A DNA stretch of 64,000 bases, from positions 3,189,235-3,253,234 of the forward strand of contig NZ_CP031012.1 of assembly GCF_009497775.1 (NCBI RefSeq), given 5' to 3'. A program made the translations under genes and the position numbers. The notes beneath the pieces are model-generated. The model was given only the letters and a program-made list of their open reading frames with translations. It was not told where the DNA came from and did not search any database. Shown here piece by piece: positions 38,598-47,795 of the stretch; position 1 is the first letter of the stretch, and each line of letters begins with the position of its first letter. This stretch comes from Alcaligenes faecalis. GTDB lineage: Bacteria > Pseudomonadota > Gammaproteobacteria > Burkholderiales > Burkholderiaceae_B.

Positions 38598-39233
38598 CTA
38601 GTCGCTGATCATGCGGGCCGCAAAGCCCATGAACAGCAGCCCCACCGAGCCATTGCCCATACGGGACAGACGCTGATGACGTCGGAAAATTCCTGCCAGG
38701 CGGTCACCGCCAAAAATCAGCAAGGACAAATAACAAATGCTGATCAGCTCCACCACCAGACCCAGCAACATGAAGGCCAGGCCGGTGTGACCTTTGGACG
38801 GGTCCACAAATTGCACGAAGAAGGACAGGAAGAACAAGATGGCCTTGGGGTTCAACAAACTCAGGAACAAGGCTTTGCGAAAACGGGTTTCGTGACGCAA
38901 ACGCGTGTCCACGGACTGGACCGGGCCGCCTTGCCTGAAGGCCGACTGTAACAGCCGCACACCCAAATACAGCAAATAGGCCGCACCCAGCCAGCGTATG
39001 CCCATATACAACATGGGCAGCGTCTTGAGCAGCGAGGCTGCGCCCAAAGCCGTCAGCGTCATCAAAATGCCGTCGCCCACGACAACGCCCAATGCGGCTT
39101 TATAGCCTTCACGCACGCCATGTCCGGCGCCACTGGCCAGAACGTATAAAGAGTTGGGTCCGGGCAAAAGCACGATAAACACCGTGCCCACCACAAAGGC
39201 CCAGAAATTGACAATACCGATTTGTTCAAACAC
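38598..39233 (-). CDS. LysE/RhtB-family amino acid exporter
   Basis: 211 residues with six hydrophobic segments and LPGPNSLYVLASGAGHG near the N-terminus, typical of RhtB/LysE translocators. It exports amino acids such as lysine, threonine or homoserine lactone. The next gene on the strand is ddh, which suggests lysine or diaminopimelate overflow control (inference). Confidence 0.88.
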   Translation of the reverse strand: MFEQIGIVNFWAFVVGTVFIVLLPGPNSLYVLASGAGHGVREGYKAALGVVVGDGILMTLTALGAASLLKTLPMLYMGIRWLGAAYLLYLGVRLLQSAFRQGGPVQSVDTRLRHETRFRKALFLSLLNPKAILFFLSFFVQFVDPSKGHTGLAFMLLGLVVELISICYLSLLIFGGDRLAGIFRRHQRLSRMGNGSVGLLFMGFAARMISD

Positions 39234-39274
39234 GCCGGCCTCGCTAAACGCAGCAGAATCCGCAATTTTAGCGC

Positions 39275-39313
39275 TAAAAAAATGCCCCTGGCACGGGTGG
39301 AATGCCAGGGGCG
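39275..39313 (-). terminator. terminator after CoA-transferase gene
   Basis: GCCCCTGGCA and TGCCAGGGGC form a 10-bp stem; the minus strand continues ATTTTTTTAGCGC. Confidence 0.88.
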
Positions 39314-39379
39314 ATCAGGTCAATTTGTAAGGTCTACGCTGCCGGACTGACTCGGCTACGCATTACCAGACCTGATGGA

Positions 39380-40903
39380 CTACGCAGTGGCGAGTTCCTG
39401 GGTCTGGAACTGCTCCTGTTTCATGGTGCCTTCCTGCTGGAAACGAACGTGCCAGGACAAGGCTTCTTCCAGGATGTGGGGCGTATGGCCGCCACGTTGG
39501 CTGGCGCGTTCAACATAGTCCAGCAAAGCAGGACGGTAGTCGGGGTGAGCACATTTTTCGATGATGACGCGGGCACGCTCACGAGGAGCCAAACCGCGCA
39601 AATCAGCCAGGCCCCATTCGGAAACCAGCACAGCCACATCGTGCTCGCAATGGTCTACGTGCGATGCCATGGGCACCACACTGGAGATGGCACCGTCTTT
39701 GGCCACGGACTTGCTGACAAAAATGGACAGGTGCGCATTGCGAGCGAAGTCGCCCGAGCCACCAATGCCATTCATCATGTGCGTGCCACAGACGTGCGTG
39801 GAGTTCACGTTGCCGTAGATATCAAATTCCAGGGCTGTGTTGATCGCGATAATGCCCAAACGACGCACCAGTTCCGGGTGATTACTGATTTCCTGTGGAC
39901 GCAGCACCAGCTTGTCGCGGTAGCTATCCAGACCTTCCAGGAACTGCGCCATTTTGGGGGCAGACAGAGTCAAGGACGAAGCCGAGGCAAAGCTCAGTTG
40001 GCCGGAGTCCAGCATGGCAATCGCGCTGTCCTGCAAAACTTCCGAGTACATCTTCAGATCGGTGAAGGGAGAATCCAGCAGGCCGTAAGTGACGGCATTG
40101 GCAATCGTACCGATACCAACTTGCAAGGGCAGCAAGGAGTGGCTCATACGGCCAGCGTCTACTTCGCCTTTCAGGAATTCAATAATGTGACCGGCAATTG
40201 CCTTGGTTTCTTCATCAGGTGGCAGCACGCTGGAGGGGCTATCCAAAGCATCGGTCACCACAATACCCACGATGCGGGAAGGATCCACCTGAATAGCGGT
40301 GGTGCCAATACGCTGGTCCACATCCGTCAATTCAATAGGCTGGCGATTGGGGCGGGCTTCAGGCACATAGATATCGTGCAGGCCCTCCATTTCCACCGGC
40401 ATGCTCAGGTTCAGCTCAACAATGATTTGTTTGGCTTGCTGGGCAAAGCTGGCCGAGTTGCCTACCGATGTTGTCGGCACAATTGCGCCGGTTTCAGTAA
40501 TAGCAACCGCTTCAATGACGGCAATGTCGATGGCAGGCAGGTTGCCCGAGCGCATGTGCTCCACCGTCAGGGACAAGTGCTGATCAGTGAACAGGACCTT
40601 GCCTTCATTGATATGACGGCGCAGCACCGAGTCCACTTGGAACGGCGAGCGGCGGGCCAGAACACCGGCCTCGGCCATCATGCCGTCGCTATCATTACCC
40701 AGCGAGGCGCCGGTAACCACATTCAGTTTTAATTGCTCGGTCTGGGCGCGCTCGGCCAAGGCACGAGGCATGACCTTACAGTCCCCAGCGCGTGTAAAAC
40801 CGCTCATCCCGACATTCATCCCGTCTTTGAAGAAGGCGACTGCCTCCTGAGCGGTCATGACTTTGCCTTCCAATTCGGGGGAACGAATGCGATCCTTGAA
40901 CAT
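39380..40903 (-). CDS. acetyl-CoA hydrolase / succinyl-CoA:acetate CoA-transferase family
   Basis: 507 residues from ATG 40903, supported by CAGGAG ahead; a frame extending to 40993 lacks a ribosome site. Ach1/SCACT family: FKDGMNVGMSGFTRAG near the start and GIGGSGDFARNAHLSIF near 400. Members move CoA between succinyl-, propionyl- and acetyl-CoA, for acetate or propionate handling. Divergent from a LysR gene that probably controls it. Confidence 0.9.
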   Translation of the reverse strand: MFKDRIRSPELEGKVMTAQEAVAFFKDGMNVGMSGFTRAGDCKVMPRALAERAQTEQLKLNVVTGASLGNDSDGMMAEAGVLARRSPFQVDSVLRRHINEGKVLFTDQHLSLTVEHMRSGNLPAIDIAVIEAVAITETGAIVPTTSVGNSASFAQQAKQIIVELNLSMPVEMEGLHDIYVPEARPNRQPIELTDVDQRIGTTAIQVDPSRIVGIVVTDALDSPSSVLPPDEETKAIAGHIIEFLKGEVDAGRMSHSLLPLQVGIGTIANAVTYGLLDSPFTDLKMYSEVLQDSAIAMLDSGQLSFASASSLTLSAPKMAQFLEGLDSYRDKLVLRPQEISNHPELVRRLGIIAINTALEFDIYGNVNSTHVCGTHMMNGIGGSGDFARNAHLSIFVSKSVAKDGAISSVVPMASHVDHCEHDVAVLVSEWGLADLRGLAPRERARVIIEKCAHPDYRPALLDYVERASQRGGHTPHILEEALSWHVRFQQEGTMKQEQFQTQELATA

Positions 40904-41166
40904 CGTGTGCTCCTGTCTCTGTGTCATTGATCTACCTGTTGTTGCTTTCGGAAGGAGCCAGGGCCGAAAGCGCCAGGCGAAATCTTCACGCAACAGAACG
41001 ACATCACGCTTTAAAAATAAGGGCTGTATGAGCCGGAGATAAAAAGCCGAAATCGCCCTGACAACAGGCGTTTATGTTTTTTGAACAAAGCCAGCATAGC
41101 ATCGCCATAATGAATAAAATAACTCCTAAGAAGTCGTAAAAGTCATAGATAAAAGGCCAGCCAATC

Positions 41167-42075
41167 ATGGACATTCGATCCTTGCGATACTTCATTGAAA
41201 CCGTTAAACATCAAAGCTTTACACAAGCTGCGCAGAGCCTGAACGTGACGCAATCGACCATCAGCAAGATGGTGAAGCAGCTGGAAGATGAACTGGGCGA
41301 GCCCCTGCTGATTCGCGATCATCGCCAATTGCAGCTGACCGATTGCGGCAAGGTGGTCCTGGAGCGAGGGCAGGAGGTTTTGCAGAGCATGCAAGGCTTG
41401 CTGCGAGAGGTTCACGAGGTACAGGCCTTGCAGCGCGGTCGCCTGGATCTGGGCATTCCACCCATGATTAATGTGCTGTTTACGGAAGTGCTCAAGAGCT
41501 TCAAGAACCGGCATCCGCAGATCGAGCTGATTCTGCATGAAGAAACCGGCATGGGAATTGAACGCATGGTTGCGGCGGGCACGGTTGAAATGGGGCTAAG
41601 TATTCTGCCTTTGGGGCCGGAGCTGAATGTATCGGCTACCCCCGTGGCCAAACATGCGGTTTGGGCGATTGGCCATAAAGATACGCTGGCGGGTGCGCAA
41701 AAGAAGATCAAGCTGCGGGAGCTGGAGAAACATCCTTTGATCTTCCTGGGCGAAGACTACGCCCTGACCCGTATGTTGCGACGCGCTTTCGCCCATGCGG
41801 GCTTACGGGCAAATATCGCGGCGCAAAGCAATCAGTGGGATTGGGTGGCTTCCATGGCGCAGGCAGGAATGGGGGTGGCTTTATTGCCCCAGCCGTTTCT
41901 GTCTCGTCTGGAACCGGGGGACTGGGTTGCAAAAGAAGTGGTGGAACCAGCACTGAACTGGGAAGTGGCGCTGCTGTGGAATGGACGGTATCTGTCGCAG
42001 GCAGCCAGAGCATGGCTACAGGTCTGTGCAGATGTACTCGGCGGGAACTGGCCGGAGCTTGAAGGGGATCTGTAG
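41167..42075 (+). CDS. LysR-family regulator (CidR-like)
   Basis: 302 residues. N-terminal helix-turn-helix (FTQAAQSLNVTQSTISK, about 18-34) and a LysR effector domain. Divergent from the CoA-transferase gene across a 263-base spacer, so control of acetate/CoA metabolism is inferred. Ends just before the half copy and copy B of the structured element. Confidence 0.9.
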   Translation: MDIRSLRYFIETVKHQSFTQAAQSLNVTQSTISKMVKQLEDELGEPLLIRDHRQLQLTDCGKVVLERGQEVLQSMQGLLREVHEVQALQRGRLDLGIPPMINVLFTEVLKSFKNRHPQIELILHEETGMGIERMVAAGTVEMGLSILPLGPELNVSATPVAKHAVWAIGHKDTLAGAQKKIKLRELEKHPLIFLGEDYALTRMLRRAFAHAGLRANIAAQSNQWDWVASMAQAGMGVALLPQPFLSRLEPGDWVAKEVVEPALNWEVALLWNGRYLSQAARAWLQVCADVLGGNWPELEGDL

Positions 42076-42129
42076 CAGGGCTTCTTGTGGATTAATGCAT
42101 AGGCAATCTCAATAAAGCACCACTGCTGC

Positions 42130-42235
42130 GGCTTGCGGGGGCGCCGGGCTTGACCACTTGCCGACGCTACGCGTCGGCAAGTGGTCAGAAAGGCAGGACG
42201 GGCGCATTCTGAACTCGCGCGATAGCTCGTCCATG
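42130..42235 (-). repeat. structured hairpin element, truncated half copy B'
   Basis: On the minus strand this matches the 3' half of copies A-C: GGACGAGC, GCGAGTTCA, ATGCGCCC, then a hairpin and the GGCAAGTGGTC strand. The 5' half is missing. The side hairpin, 7 bp in full copies, is here a perfect 16-bp stem (42152-42167/42171-42186). It lies head-on to copy B, 35 bases away. Confidence 0.75.
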
Positions 42236-42270
42236 AAACGACTGAAAAATCACGCCATCTCATGCATTGA

Positions 42271-42504
42271 GCCGCTCAAGCCGTCTGCCCCTGCCTCGGG
42301 GCGATTCAGACTGCTTGCCGCGGGCTGTTCTGGAATCCGGGATGCAAGCCCTGTGCTGTTTGAGCGGGACGCTTGTACTTGGTCCGGGGGACCAAGTACC
42401 CCGCGAGTTCACAGGGCGCCCGGATTCCAGAACAGACAAGGGTACCGGTGCGCAGCACCGGCAAGTAGTCAAGCCCCGAGGCAGGGGCAGACGGCTTGAG
42501 CGGC
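42271..42504 (+). repeat. structured hairpin element, copy B
   Basis: A 234-base nested palindrome. Outer arm 42271-42302 with 42473-42504 is 32 bp with no mismatch. Inner helices: 42309-42320/42459-42470 (one G-T), 42325-42341/42419-42435 (17 bp perfect), 42348-42355/42410-42417, 42364-42368/42400-42404, and 42375-42385/42389-42399 (11 bp, GGG loop). Side hairpin CCGGTGC-GCA-GCACCGG at 42445-42461. Same plan as copies A and C but different helix sequences. Confidence 0.92.
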
Positions 42505-42598
42505 GTCTTTCCTGAGACGACTTTTCTCAAAGAACGCAATCAATGCTGAAGTACTCCCGATACACAACAACTACTACTTATCCCCCCCACCCACAGAC

Positions 42599-42636
42599 AA
42601 AAAAAAAGAGCCACCCCAAACAGGGTGGCCCTCTTG
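42599..42636 (-). terminator. terminator after ahpF
   Basis: GCCACCC and GGGTGGC form the stem core, with AAGAG/CTCTT outside; the minus strand then reads CTCTTTTTTTTTG. Confidence 0.88.
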
Positions 42637-42664
42637 AACAGCCAGTTCCAACAATCAGAACGAC

Positions 42665-44257
42665 TTAAGCAGTCACTTTCTCTGCAGCCGGCTCTTCAAC
42701 TTCAGCCGAGCTACGGATCAGGTAGTCAAACGCGCTCAACGCAGCCTTGGCACCCTCACCTGCAGCAATCACGATCTGCTTGTAAGGCACAGTCGTCACG
42801 TCACCGGCAGCAAAGACACCTGCCAGCGAAGTTGCACCGCGTACATCAACCTCGATCTCGCCATGGCGCGACAAACCAACATCGCTGCCCTTGAGCCATT
42901 CCGTATTTGGCACCAGACCAATCTGAACAAACACACCGTCCAGCTTGATGCTCTTGGCTTCCTGAGTCTGACGATCCAGGTAATTCAAACCAACAACCTT
43001 GGCACCATCACCCAGAACTTCCGTAGTCTGAGCCTGCGTAATGATCGTCACATTAGGCATGCTGCGCAGCTTGGTCTGCAAAACCTGGTCAGCACGCAAG
43101 GCATCGCCAAACTCGATCAAGGTAACGTGCTTGACCAAACCAGCCAGGTCAATCGCCGCTTCCACGCCGGAGTTACCACCGCCGACCACAGCCACATCCT
43201 TGCCCTTGAACAGAGGACCATCACAGTGCGGGCAGTACGCCACGCCACGGTTACGGTAATCCTGCTCACCAGGAACATTCAGCTCGCGCCAGCGGGCACC
43301 CGTTGCCAAAATGACGGACTTGGCTTTCAACTGAGCGCCACCATCCACATCCACGATGACCTGCTTGCCCTCACGGCGAATACCCTTGGCACGATGCAGA
43401 TTCATGATGTCCACATCGTAGGTTTTAACGTGCTGCTCCAGCGCTGTGGCAAAGGCAGGACCATTGGTCTCAACCACCGAGATGTAGTTCTCGATAGACA
43501 TGGTATCCAGGACTTGACCACCAAAACGCTCGGCCAACACACCAGTGCGAATACCCTTGCGAGCAGCATACACAGCAGCGGCTGCACCAGCAGGGCCACC
43601 ACCGACGATCAGCACATCAAACTCGTCCTTGGCATTCAAGGCTTCAGCACGAGCCGAGTTATCGCCTGTGTCCAGCTTGGCCAGCAACTCTTCAGCACTG
43701 GCACGGCCTTGATGGAACATTTCGCCATTCAGGAACACAGCCGGAACCGACATGATGTTGCGCTGCTGAACCTCGTCCTGGAACAGGGCACCGTCAATCG
43801 CCACGTGCTTGATACGTGGGTTGATCACGGACATGGCGTTCAGAGCCTGCACCACGTCAGGACAGTTCTGGCACGACAGCGAGAAATACGTTTCAAAAAC
43901 AAAGTCGCCGGGCAGATTACGGATCTGCTCAATCACAGCGGCATCCAGCTTGATTTCATGGCCGCCCACTTGCAGCAGGGCCAGAATCAAAGAAGTAAAT
44001 TCGTGTCCCATCGGGATACCCGCAAAGCTCACGCTAATGTCGGTACCGGGACGGTTAATTTGGAAGGAAGGCTTGCGCTCTTGCGCATCCGCATCTTCGC
44101 GATAGCTGGTCTTGTCGGACAAGCCATCAATTTCTTGCAACAGCTCGCGCAGCTCGACGGACTTGGCGCCAGTATCCAGCGTTGCAACGATCTCGATCGG
44201 TTGCGTGATCTTCTCGAGGTAAGCCTTCAATTGAGTTTTGATGTTTGCATCTAACAT
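42665..44257 (-). CDS. ahpF: alkyl hydroperoxide reductase subunit F
   Basis: 530 residues. N-terminal double thioredoxin fold with SCQNCPD, FAD motif [14 protein letters not shown], redox centre CPHCDGP and NADPH motif [12 protein letters not shown]. It passes electrons from NAD(P)H to AhpC. Transcribed after ahpC, with a hairpin-rich 117-base spacer between. Confidence 0.97.
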   Translation of the reverse strand: MLDANIKTQLKAYLEKITQPIEIVATLDTGAKSVELRELLQEIDGLSDKTSYREDADAQERKPSFQINRPGTDISVSFAGIPMGHEFTSLILALLQVGGHEIKLDAAVIEQIRNLPGDFVFETYFSLSCQNCPDVVQALNAMSVINPRIKHVAIDGALFQDEVQQRNIMSVPAVFLNGEMFHQGRASAEELLAKLDTGDNSARAEALNAKDEFDVLIVGGGPAGAAAAVYAARKGIRTGVLAERFGGQVLDTMSIENYISVVETNGPAFATALEQHVKTYDVDIMNLHRAKGIRREGKQVIVDVDGGAQLKAKSVILATGARWRELNVPGEQDYRNRGVAYCPHCDGPLFKGKDVAVVGGGNSGVEAAIDLAGLVKHVTLIEFGDALRADQVLQTKLRSMPNVTIITQAQTTEVLGDGAKVVGLNYLDRQTQEAKSIKLDGVFVQIGLVPNTEWLKGSDVGLSRHGEIEVDVRGATSLAGVFAAGDVTTVPYKQIVIAAGEGAKAALSAFDYLIRSSAEVEEPAAEKVTA

Positions 44258-44297
44258 GTGAAACGCCCTTTATCCTGTACTGAACGAAACAACTTGA

Positions 44298-44348
44298 GGT
44301 GCCTGAACCGGTCAGGCACCGGGGTGGCGGCGCAAAGCGCCGACCACC
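44298..44348 (-). other. two hairpins in ahpC-ahpF spacer
   Basis: GGTGCCTGA/TCAGGCACC (44298-44320) and GGTGGCGGCGC/GCGCCGACCACC (44323-44348). No T-run on the minus strand, so these look like mRNA stabilising or processing sites that raise AhpC over AhpF. Confidence 0.55.
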
Positions 44349-44374
44349 GCTTAAGACCCGTGTTTAAAAAGGTC

Positions 44375-44938
44375 TTAGATCTTGCCAACCAGATCCAGGG
44401 AAGGAGTCAGCGTCTTGGCGCCTTCTTCCCATTTAGCTGGGCAAACTTCACCGGGGTGAGCGGCGATGTACTGAGCAGCTTTAACTTTGCGCAGCAGTTC
44501 GGAAGCCACACGGCCGATACCGTTGTCGTGGATTTCCAGAACCTTGATTTCGCCTTCTGGGTTCACCACGAACGTACCACGCAGAGCGATACCTTCTTCT
44601 TCAATCAGCACTTCAAAGTTGCGCGAAAGCTGATGAGTTGGGTCAGCCAGCATTGGGTAGTTAACTTTGCCAATGGCGTCCGACGTGTCGTGCCATGCTT
44701 TGTGAGCAAAGTGAGTGTCGGTGGACACGGAGTAAATTTCCACGCCCAGTTTCTGGAACTCCGCGTAGTTCTCGGCCAGGTCTTCCAATTCGGTTGGGCA
44801 GACAAACGTAAAGTCGGCTGGGTAGAAAACGAAAACAGACCACTTACCCGCAACGGTTTCGTTGCTGACTTCGATAAATTTGCCGTTGTGAAAAGCTTGT
44901 GCTTTAAAAGGTTTGATGACGGTGTTGATCAAAGACAT
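44375..44938 (-). CDS. ahpC: alkyl hydroperoxide reductase subunit C (peroxiredoxin)
   Basis: 187 residues. Peroxidatic cysteine in [10 protein letters not shown] and resolving cysteine in GEVCPAKW. Reduces hydrogen peroxide and organic peroxides and is recycled by AhpF. The upstream region has a consensus promoter and an OxyR site. Confidence 0.98.
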   Translation of the reverse strand: MSLINTVIKPFKAQAFHNGKFIEVSNETVAGKWSVFVFYPADFTFVCPTELEDLAENYAEFQKLGVEIYSVSTDTHFAHKAWHDTSDAIGKVNYPMLADPTHQLSRNFEVLIEEEGIALRGTFVVNPEGEIKVLEIHDNGIGRVASELLRKVKAAQYIAAHPGEVCPAKWEEGAKTLTPSLDLVGKI

Positions 44939-44977
44939 ACATGCTCCGGTGAGTGATTAATCATTGATAGTGAGTTC

Positions 44978-45043
44978 ATTATAGGAACCCCCTCTCAATT
45001 AGTAAAATTGATTAATGCAATAATGTTCATTGCTATTAGCTAT
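44978..45043 (-). promoter_or_regulatory. ahpC promoter with OxyR binding site
   Basis: On the minus strand -35 TTTACT (45001-45006) and -10 TATAAT (44978-44983) are 17 bases apart. Directly upstream lie four tetramers ATAG, CAAT, ATTG, CAAT (45040-45043, 45029-45032, 45018-45021, 45007-45010), each separated by exactly seven bases, the OxyR ATAG-N7-CTAT layout. OxyR would touch the -35, as for activation. Confidence 0.8.
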
Positions 45044-45129
45044 CGCACTCCGCATAAAAATTTCAATCTATGCGTCGCACAGACTTATGCTAACAGAGCT
45101 AGATGACAGTGCAACTATCAGCGTTCAAG

Positions 45130-46566
45130 CTATAAGGCTACTTCACTGGGCACACTAGGAAGCGACTGCCTGGCATCGCCCAAACAGCGGGCAAAATCAC
45201 GCCAAAATGAGGCATCGTCGCCTAAAGAAACATTGATGCGCATATATGTAGATGGTTGCTGTTGCGGAGAAAACAAGGCCCCCGGCACCAATAAATGCCC
45301 CGGCCGCCCCAGGGCGCGCACCAGACTTTCCGTATCCACACCCGTATCCACCCAGACAAACATGCCCGCCTGAGGCGGTGCATCCGGCGCCAGACCGACA
45401 TGAGCCAGTTGCTCCAGGGTTTTATGCCTGTCGGCATCAGCATGGCGGCGCAGCCGCTCCAGGTGCTTGCGATAGGGACCGTCTACCAGTACCCGGTGAA
45501 TTACCCGCTCGCCCAGCTCTGGCGAGGTCAGCCCCGCCAGCATTTTCAGATTCACCAGCGCCTGTAAAAGCTCGGGGGCCGCTGCCATATAGGCCACCCG
45601 CAAGCCAGCGGCCATCACCTTGGAATAGCCTCCCACTAAGGTGACCCGGTTCAACTGATCCAGTTGGGCCAGACGGCAGGCAGGATTGGCATGCAGCTCG
45701 CTATAGGTATCGTCTTCAATAATGTGGAAGTCCCAGGTCTGGGCCAAAGTCAGAATGCTGTGCGCCACCGCCGGGCTCAAACTAAAGCCGGTGGGGTTAT
45801 GCACCACGGTATTCAGGATGACCAGACGTGGACGGTGCTCGCGCGCCAATTGCTCCAACACCGCCAGGTCCGGGCCATCTGCACGGCGCGGCACACTCAG
45901 CACTCGCACATCCACCACGGCCAGACGGGCAAACAAGAGGTACCAGGCAGGATCCTCTACAACGACCGCATCACCGGGTCGCAACCAATGGCGCAAGAGC
46001 AAATCCAGCGCCTGCGTCACGCCACTACACAATAAAAGCTGGGTATCCGGATCTGCCTGTATGCCGCTATCTTCCAGTTGCCCCGCAATATGCTGACGCA
46101 AAGGTCTATAGCCATGCGAATGCCCATAGCCCAGCAAATTGGAGCCTGCACTACGGCTGACCTGTCGCAAGGCCGCCAGAATCATCTCGTTATCCAGCCA
46201 CTGACGGGGAATGCCCGCGCTATCGCTATGCCCCATGAAGCTGTTCAACATCCAGTTCACATCAATCTTGCGCGGCTCATTCTTTTCTACGTGCAGGGAT
46301 TCGGAACGCAGACGCCGAGGGCTGCGCACCCGCACAAAAAAACCTGAGCCGGGCCGGGACTCCACCAGGCCCAAGGCCATCAACTTGTCGTAGGCAGCCA
46401 CAACGGTATGCGTACTGACACCGGCAGACTGCGCCAACCGACGCACCGAAGGCAAGCGGCTGCCACCCCGATAACGCAAATGCAGGGCCTGCTGTACCCA
46501 GGCGACCAACTGATCGCTAAGCGTCACGTCCGAACCGCGCACGGGCTGCCAATCCAACCATTCCAT
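45130..46566 (-). CDS. MocR-type regulator (GntR helix-turn-helix fused to aminotransferase)
   Basis: 478 residues. N-terminal winged helix (about 10-75, RLPSVRRLAQSAGVSTHTVV) joined to a fold-type I PLP aminotransferase domain, with the PLP lysine in GGYSKVMAAGLR. Such proteins sense PLP or amino compounds and control a divergent gene. Here that gene is a DMT exporter, across a 152-base spacer holding a tandem repeat. Confidence 0.93.
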   Translation of the reverse strand: MEWLDWQPVRGSDVTLSDQLVAWVQQALHLRYRGGSRLPSVRRLAQSAGVSTHTVVAAYDKLMALGLVESRPGSGFFVRVRSPRRLRSESLHVEKNEPRKIDVNWMLNSFMGHSDSAGIPRQWLDNEMILAALRQVSRSAGSNLLGYGHSHGYRPLRQHIAGQLEDSGIQADPDTQLLLCSGVTQALDLLLRHWLRPGDAVVVEDPAWYLLFARLAVVDVRVLSVPRRADGPDLAVLEQLAREHRPRLVILNTVVHNPTGFSLSPAVAHSILTLAQTWDFHIIEDDTYSELHANPACRLAQLDQLNRVTLVGGYSKVMAAGLRVAYMAAAPELLQALVNLKMLAGLTSPELGERVIHRVLVDGPYRKHLERLRRHADADRHKTLEQLAHVGLAPDAPPQAGMFVWVDTGVDTESLVRALGRPGHLLVPGALFSPQQQPSTYMRINVSLGDDASFWRDFARCLGDARQSLPSVPSEVAL

Positions 46567-46639
46567 GATGCTGACCTTTAAGCGAGAAAACCGACTGTAG
46601 CGGAAGTTTGACCAGTACAGCTTGGCCGACTGATTGATG

Positions 46640-46661
46640 AACTGTATCGCAACTGTATTGC
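46640..46661. promoter_or_regulatory. tandem 11-bp repeat, likely MocR operator
   Basis: AACTGTATCGC directly followed by AACTGTATTGC. Head-to-tail direct repeats in the spacer are the known operator form for MocR proteins such as PdxR and GabR. Confidence 0.6.
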
Positions 46662-46718
46662 TTATTTATTTTAAGCTCAAAGCTGTGATAAACCTATTTC
46701 TCATCCGTGGTGATTTTC

Positions 46719-47609
46719 ATGAGCCGCAGCACCAGTCTTCCCATGCCCAGTACCGCCCCAGCATTGCTGATCTATCTCTACGCTTTTATCGGGGTTACCG
46801 TCTTTGCCTTCACCTTGCCCATGACGCGGCTGGCGGTGCAAAGCTTTGATCCCTGGCTGATCGGGATGGCGCGAGCCAGTATCGCGGGGGTGTTTGCGGC
46901 CATCATCTTGCTGGCAACCCGCAGCCGTCGCCCCACGGCATCGGAATGGCGTGGTATTGCCCTGTCCTGTACAGGTGTGATCGTAGGCTGGCCCGTGTTT
47001 TCCTCGATTGCCATGCAGACCGTGCCGTCCTCGCACGGGGCCGTCTTGAGCGGACTGATTCCTCTGGCTACCGCCATTGTTGCCTCTGCCCGCAGCGGAG
47101 ACCCCTTGAGCCGCCGCTTCTGGATGCTGAGCCTGCTGGGTGCCGTACTGGTGCTGCTCTACGCTTTTTATATTGGTGAAGGTGCGCTGCAAACTGGCGA
47201 TATCTGGTTGGCGCTGGCGGTGTTCATGTCTGGCGTGGGCTATGCCGAAGGTGGCCGTGTCGCTCGTACCCTGGGTGGCTGGCGCACCATTTGCTGGTGC
47301 CTGGCAGCCAGCCTGCCGCTGACCATTCCCGCCACCTTGTGGCTGACCTTGCCCATGACAGAAATGCCCTCTTCCCAATCTGTCATGGCCCTGCTCTACC
47401 TGGCCCTGTTCTCTTCCCTGCTGGGTTTCTTCCCCTGGTACAAGGCCATGGCCATGGGCGGTGTGGCGCGTATTGGTCAGGTGCAACTGGCCCAGCCTTT
47501 TCTGACTGTACTGATTTCAGCGGTATGGTTAAGCGAGCAAGTAGACCTGCTGACCTGGCTGTCCTGCATCGTCATCATCGCCATTATTGCCGCCAGCCGA
47601 CGCGCCTGA
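46719..47609 (+). CDS. DMT-superfamily (EamA) transporter
   Basis: 296 residues from ATG 46719 (a GTG at 46707 is also possible). About ten membrane helices, two EamA halves. Members export amino acids or metabolites. Divergent from the MocR gene and probably under its control. Confidence 0.87.
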   Translation: MSRSTSLPMPSTAPALLIYLYAFIGVTVFAFTLPMTRLAVQSFDPWLIGMARASIAGVFAAIILLATRSRRPTASEWRGIALSCTGVIVGWPVFSSIAMQTVPSSHGAVLSGLIPLATAIVASARSGDPLSRRFWMLSLLGAVLVLLYAFYIGEGALQTGDIWLALAVFMSGVGYAEGGRVARTLGGWRTICWCLAASLPLTIPATLWLTLPMTEMPSSQSVMALLYLALFSSLLGFFPWYKAMAMGGVARIGQVQLAQPFLTVLISAVWLSEQVDLLTWLSCIVIIAIIAASRRA

Positions 47610-47675
47610 AAACACGATGACAAGGCGGCTAAATACAGCAAGGGCATATTCACCTAACTAATACTTCGTTCCCAG

Positions 47676-47742
47676 CGTGGGCTCGCGCAAGCACACTGGC
47701 TCATCATTCCATGAACCATGTAAGGCGATAGCGCGGCCCACG
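47676..47742 (+). other. stem structure in cysH leader region
   Basis: 47676-47688 pairs with 47731-47742 over 12 bp with one bulged T, enclosing a 42-base loop, 54 bases before cysH. No T-run follows. Could be a leader RNA structure or an operator palindrome. Confidence 0.4.
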
Positions 47743-47795
47743 TGACTCCGTTTTGAGCAGGGCCGGTACTGGTATTGCCGCAAGGACATCTGATC

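Noticed and set aside
42158..42539. Short frames in copy B and B'
   Set aside because: Produced by the palindromes; near-mirror frames on both strands and no domain.
44299..44350. Riboswitch in the ahpC-ahpF spacer
   Set aside because: Only two simple hairpins; no conserved riboswitch core recognised.
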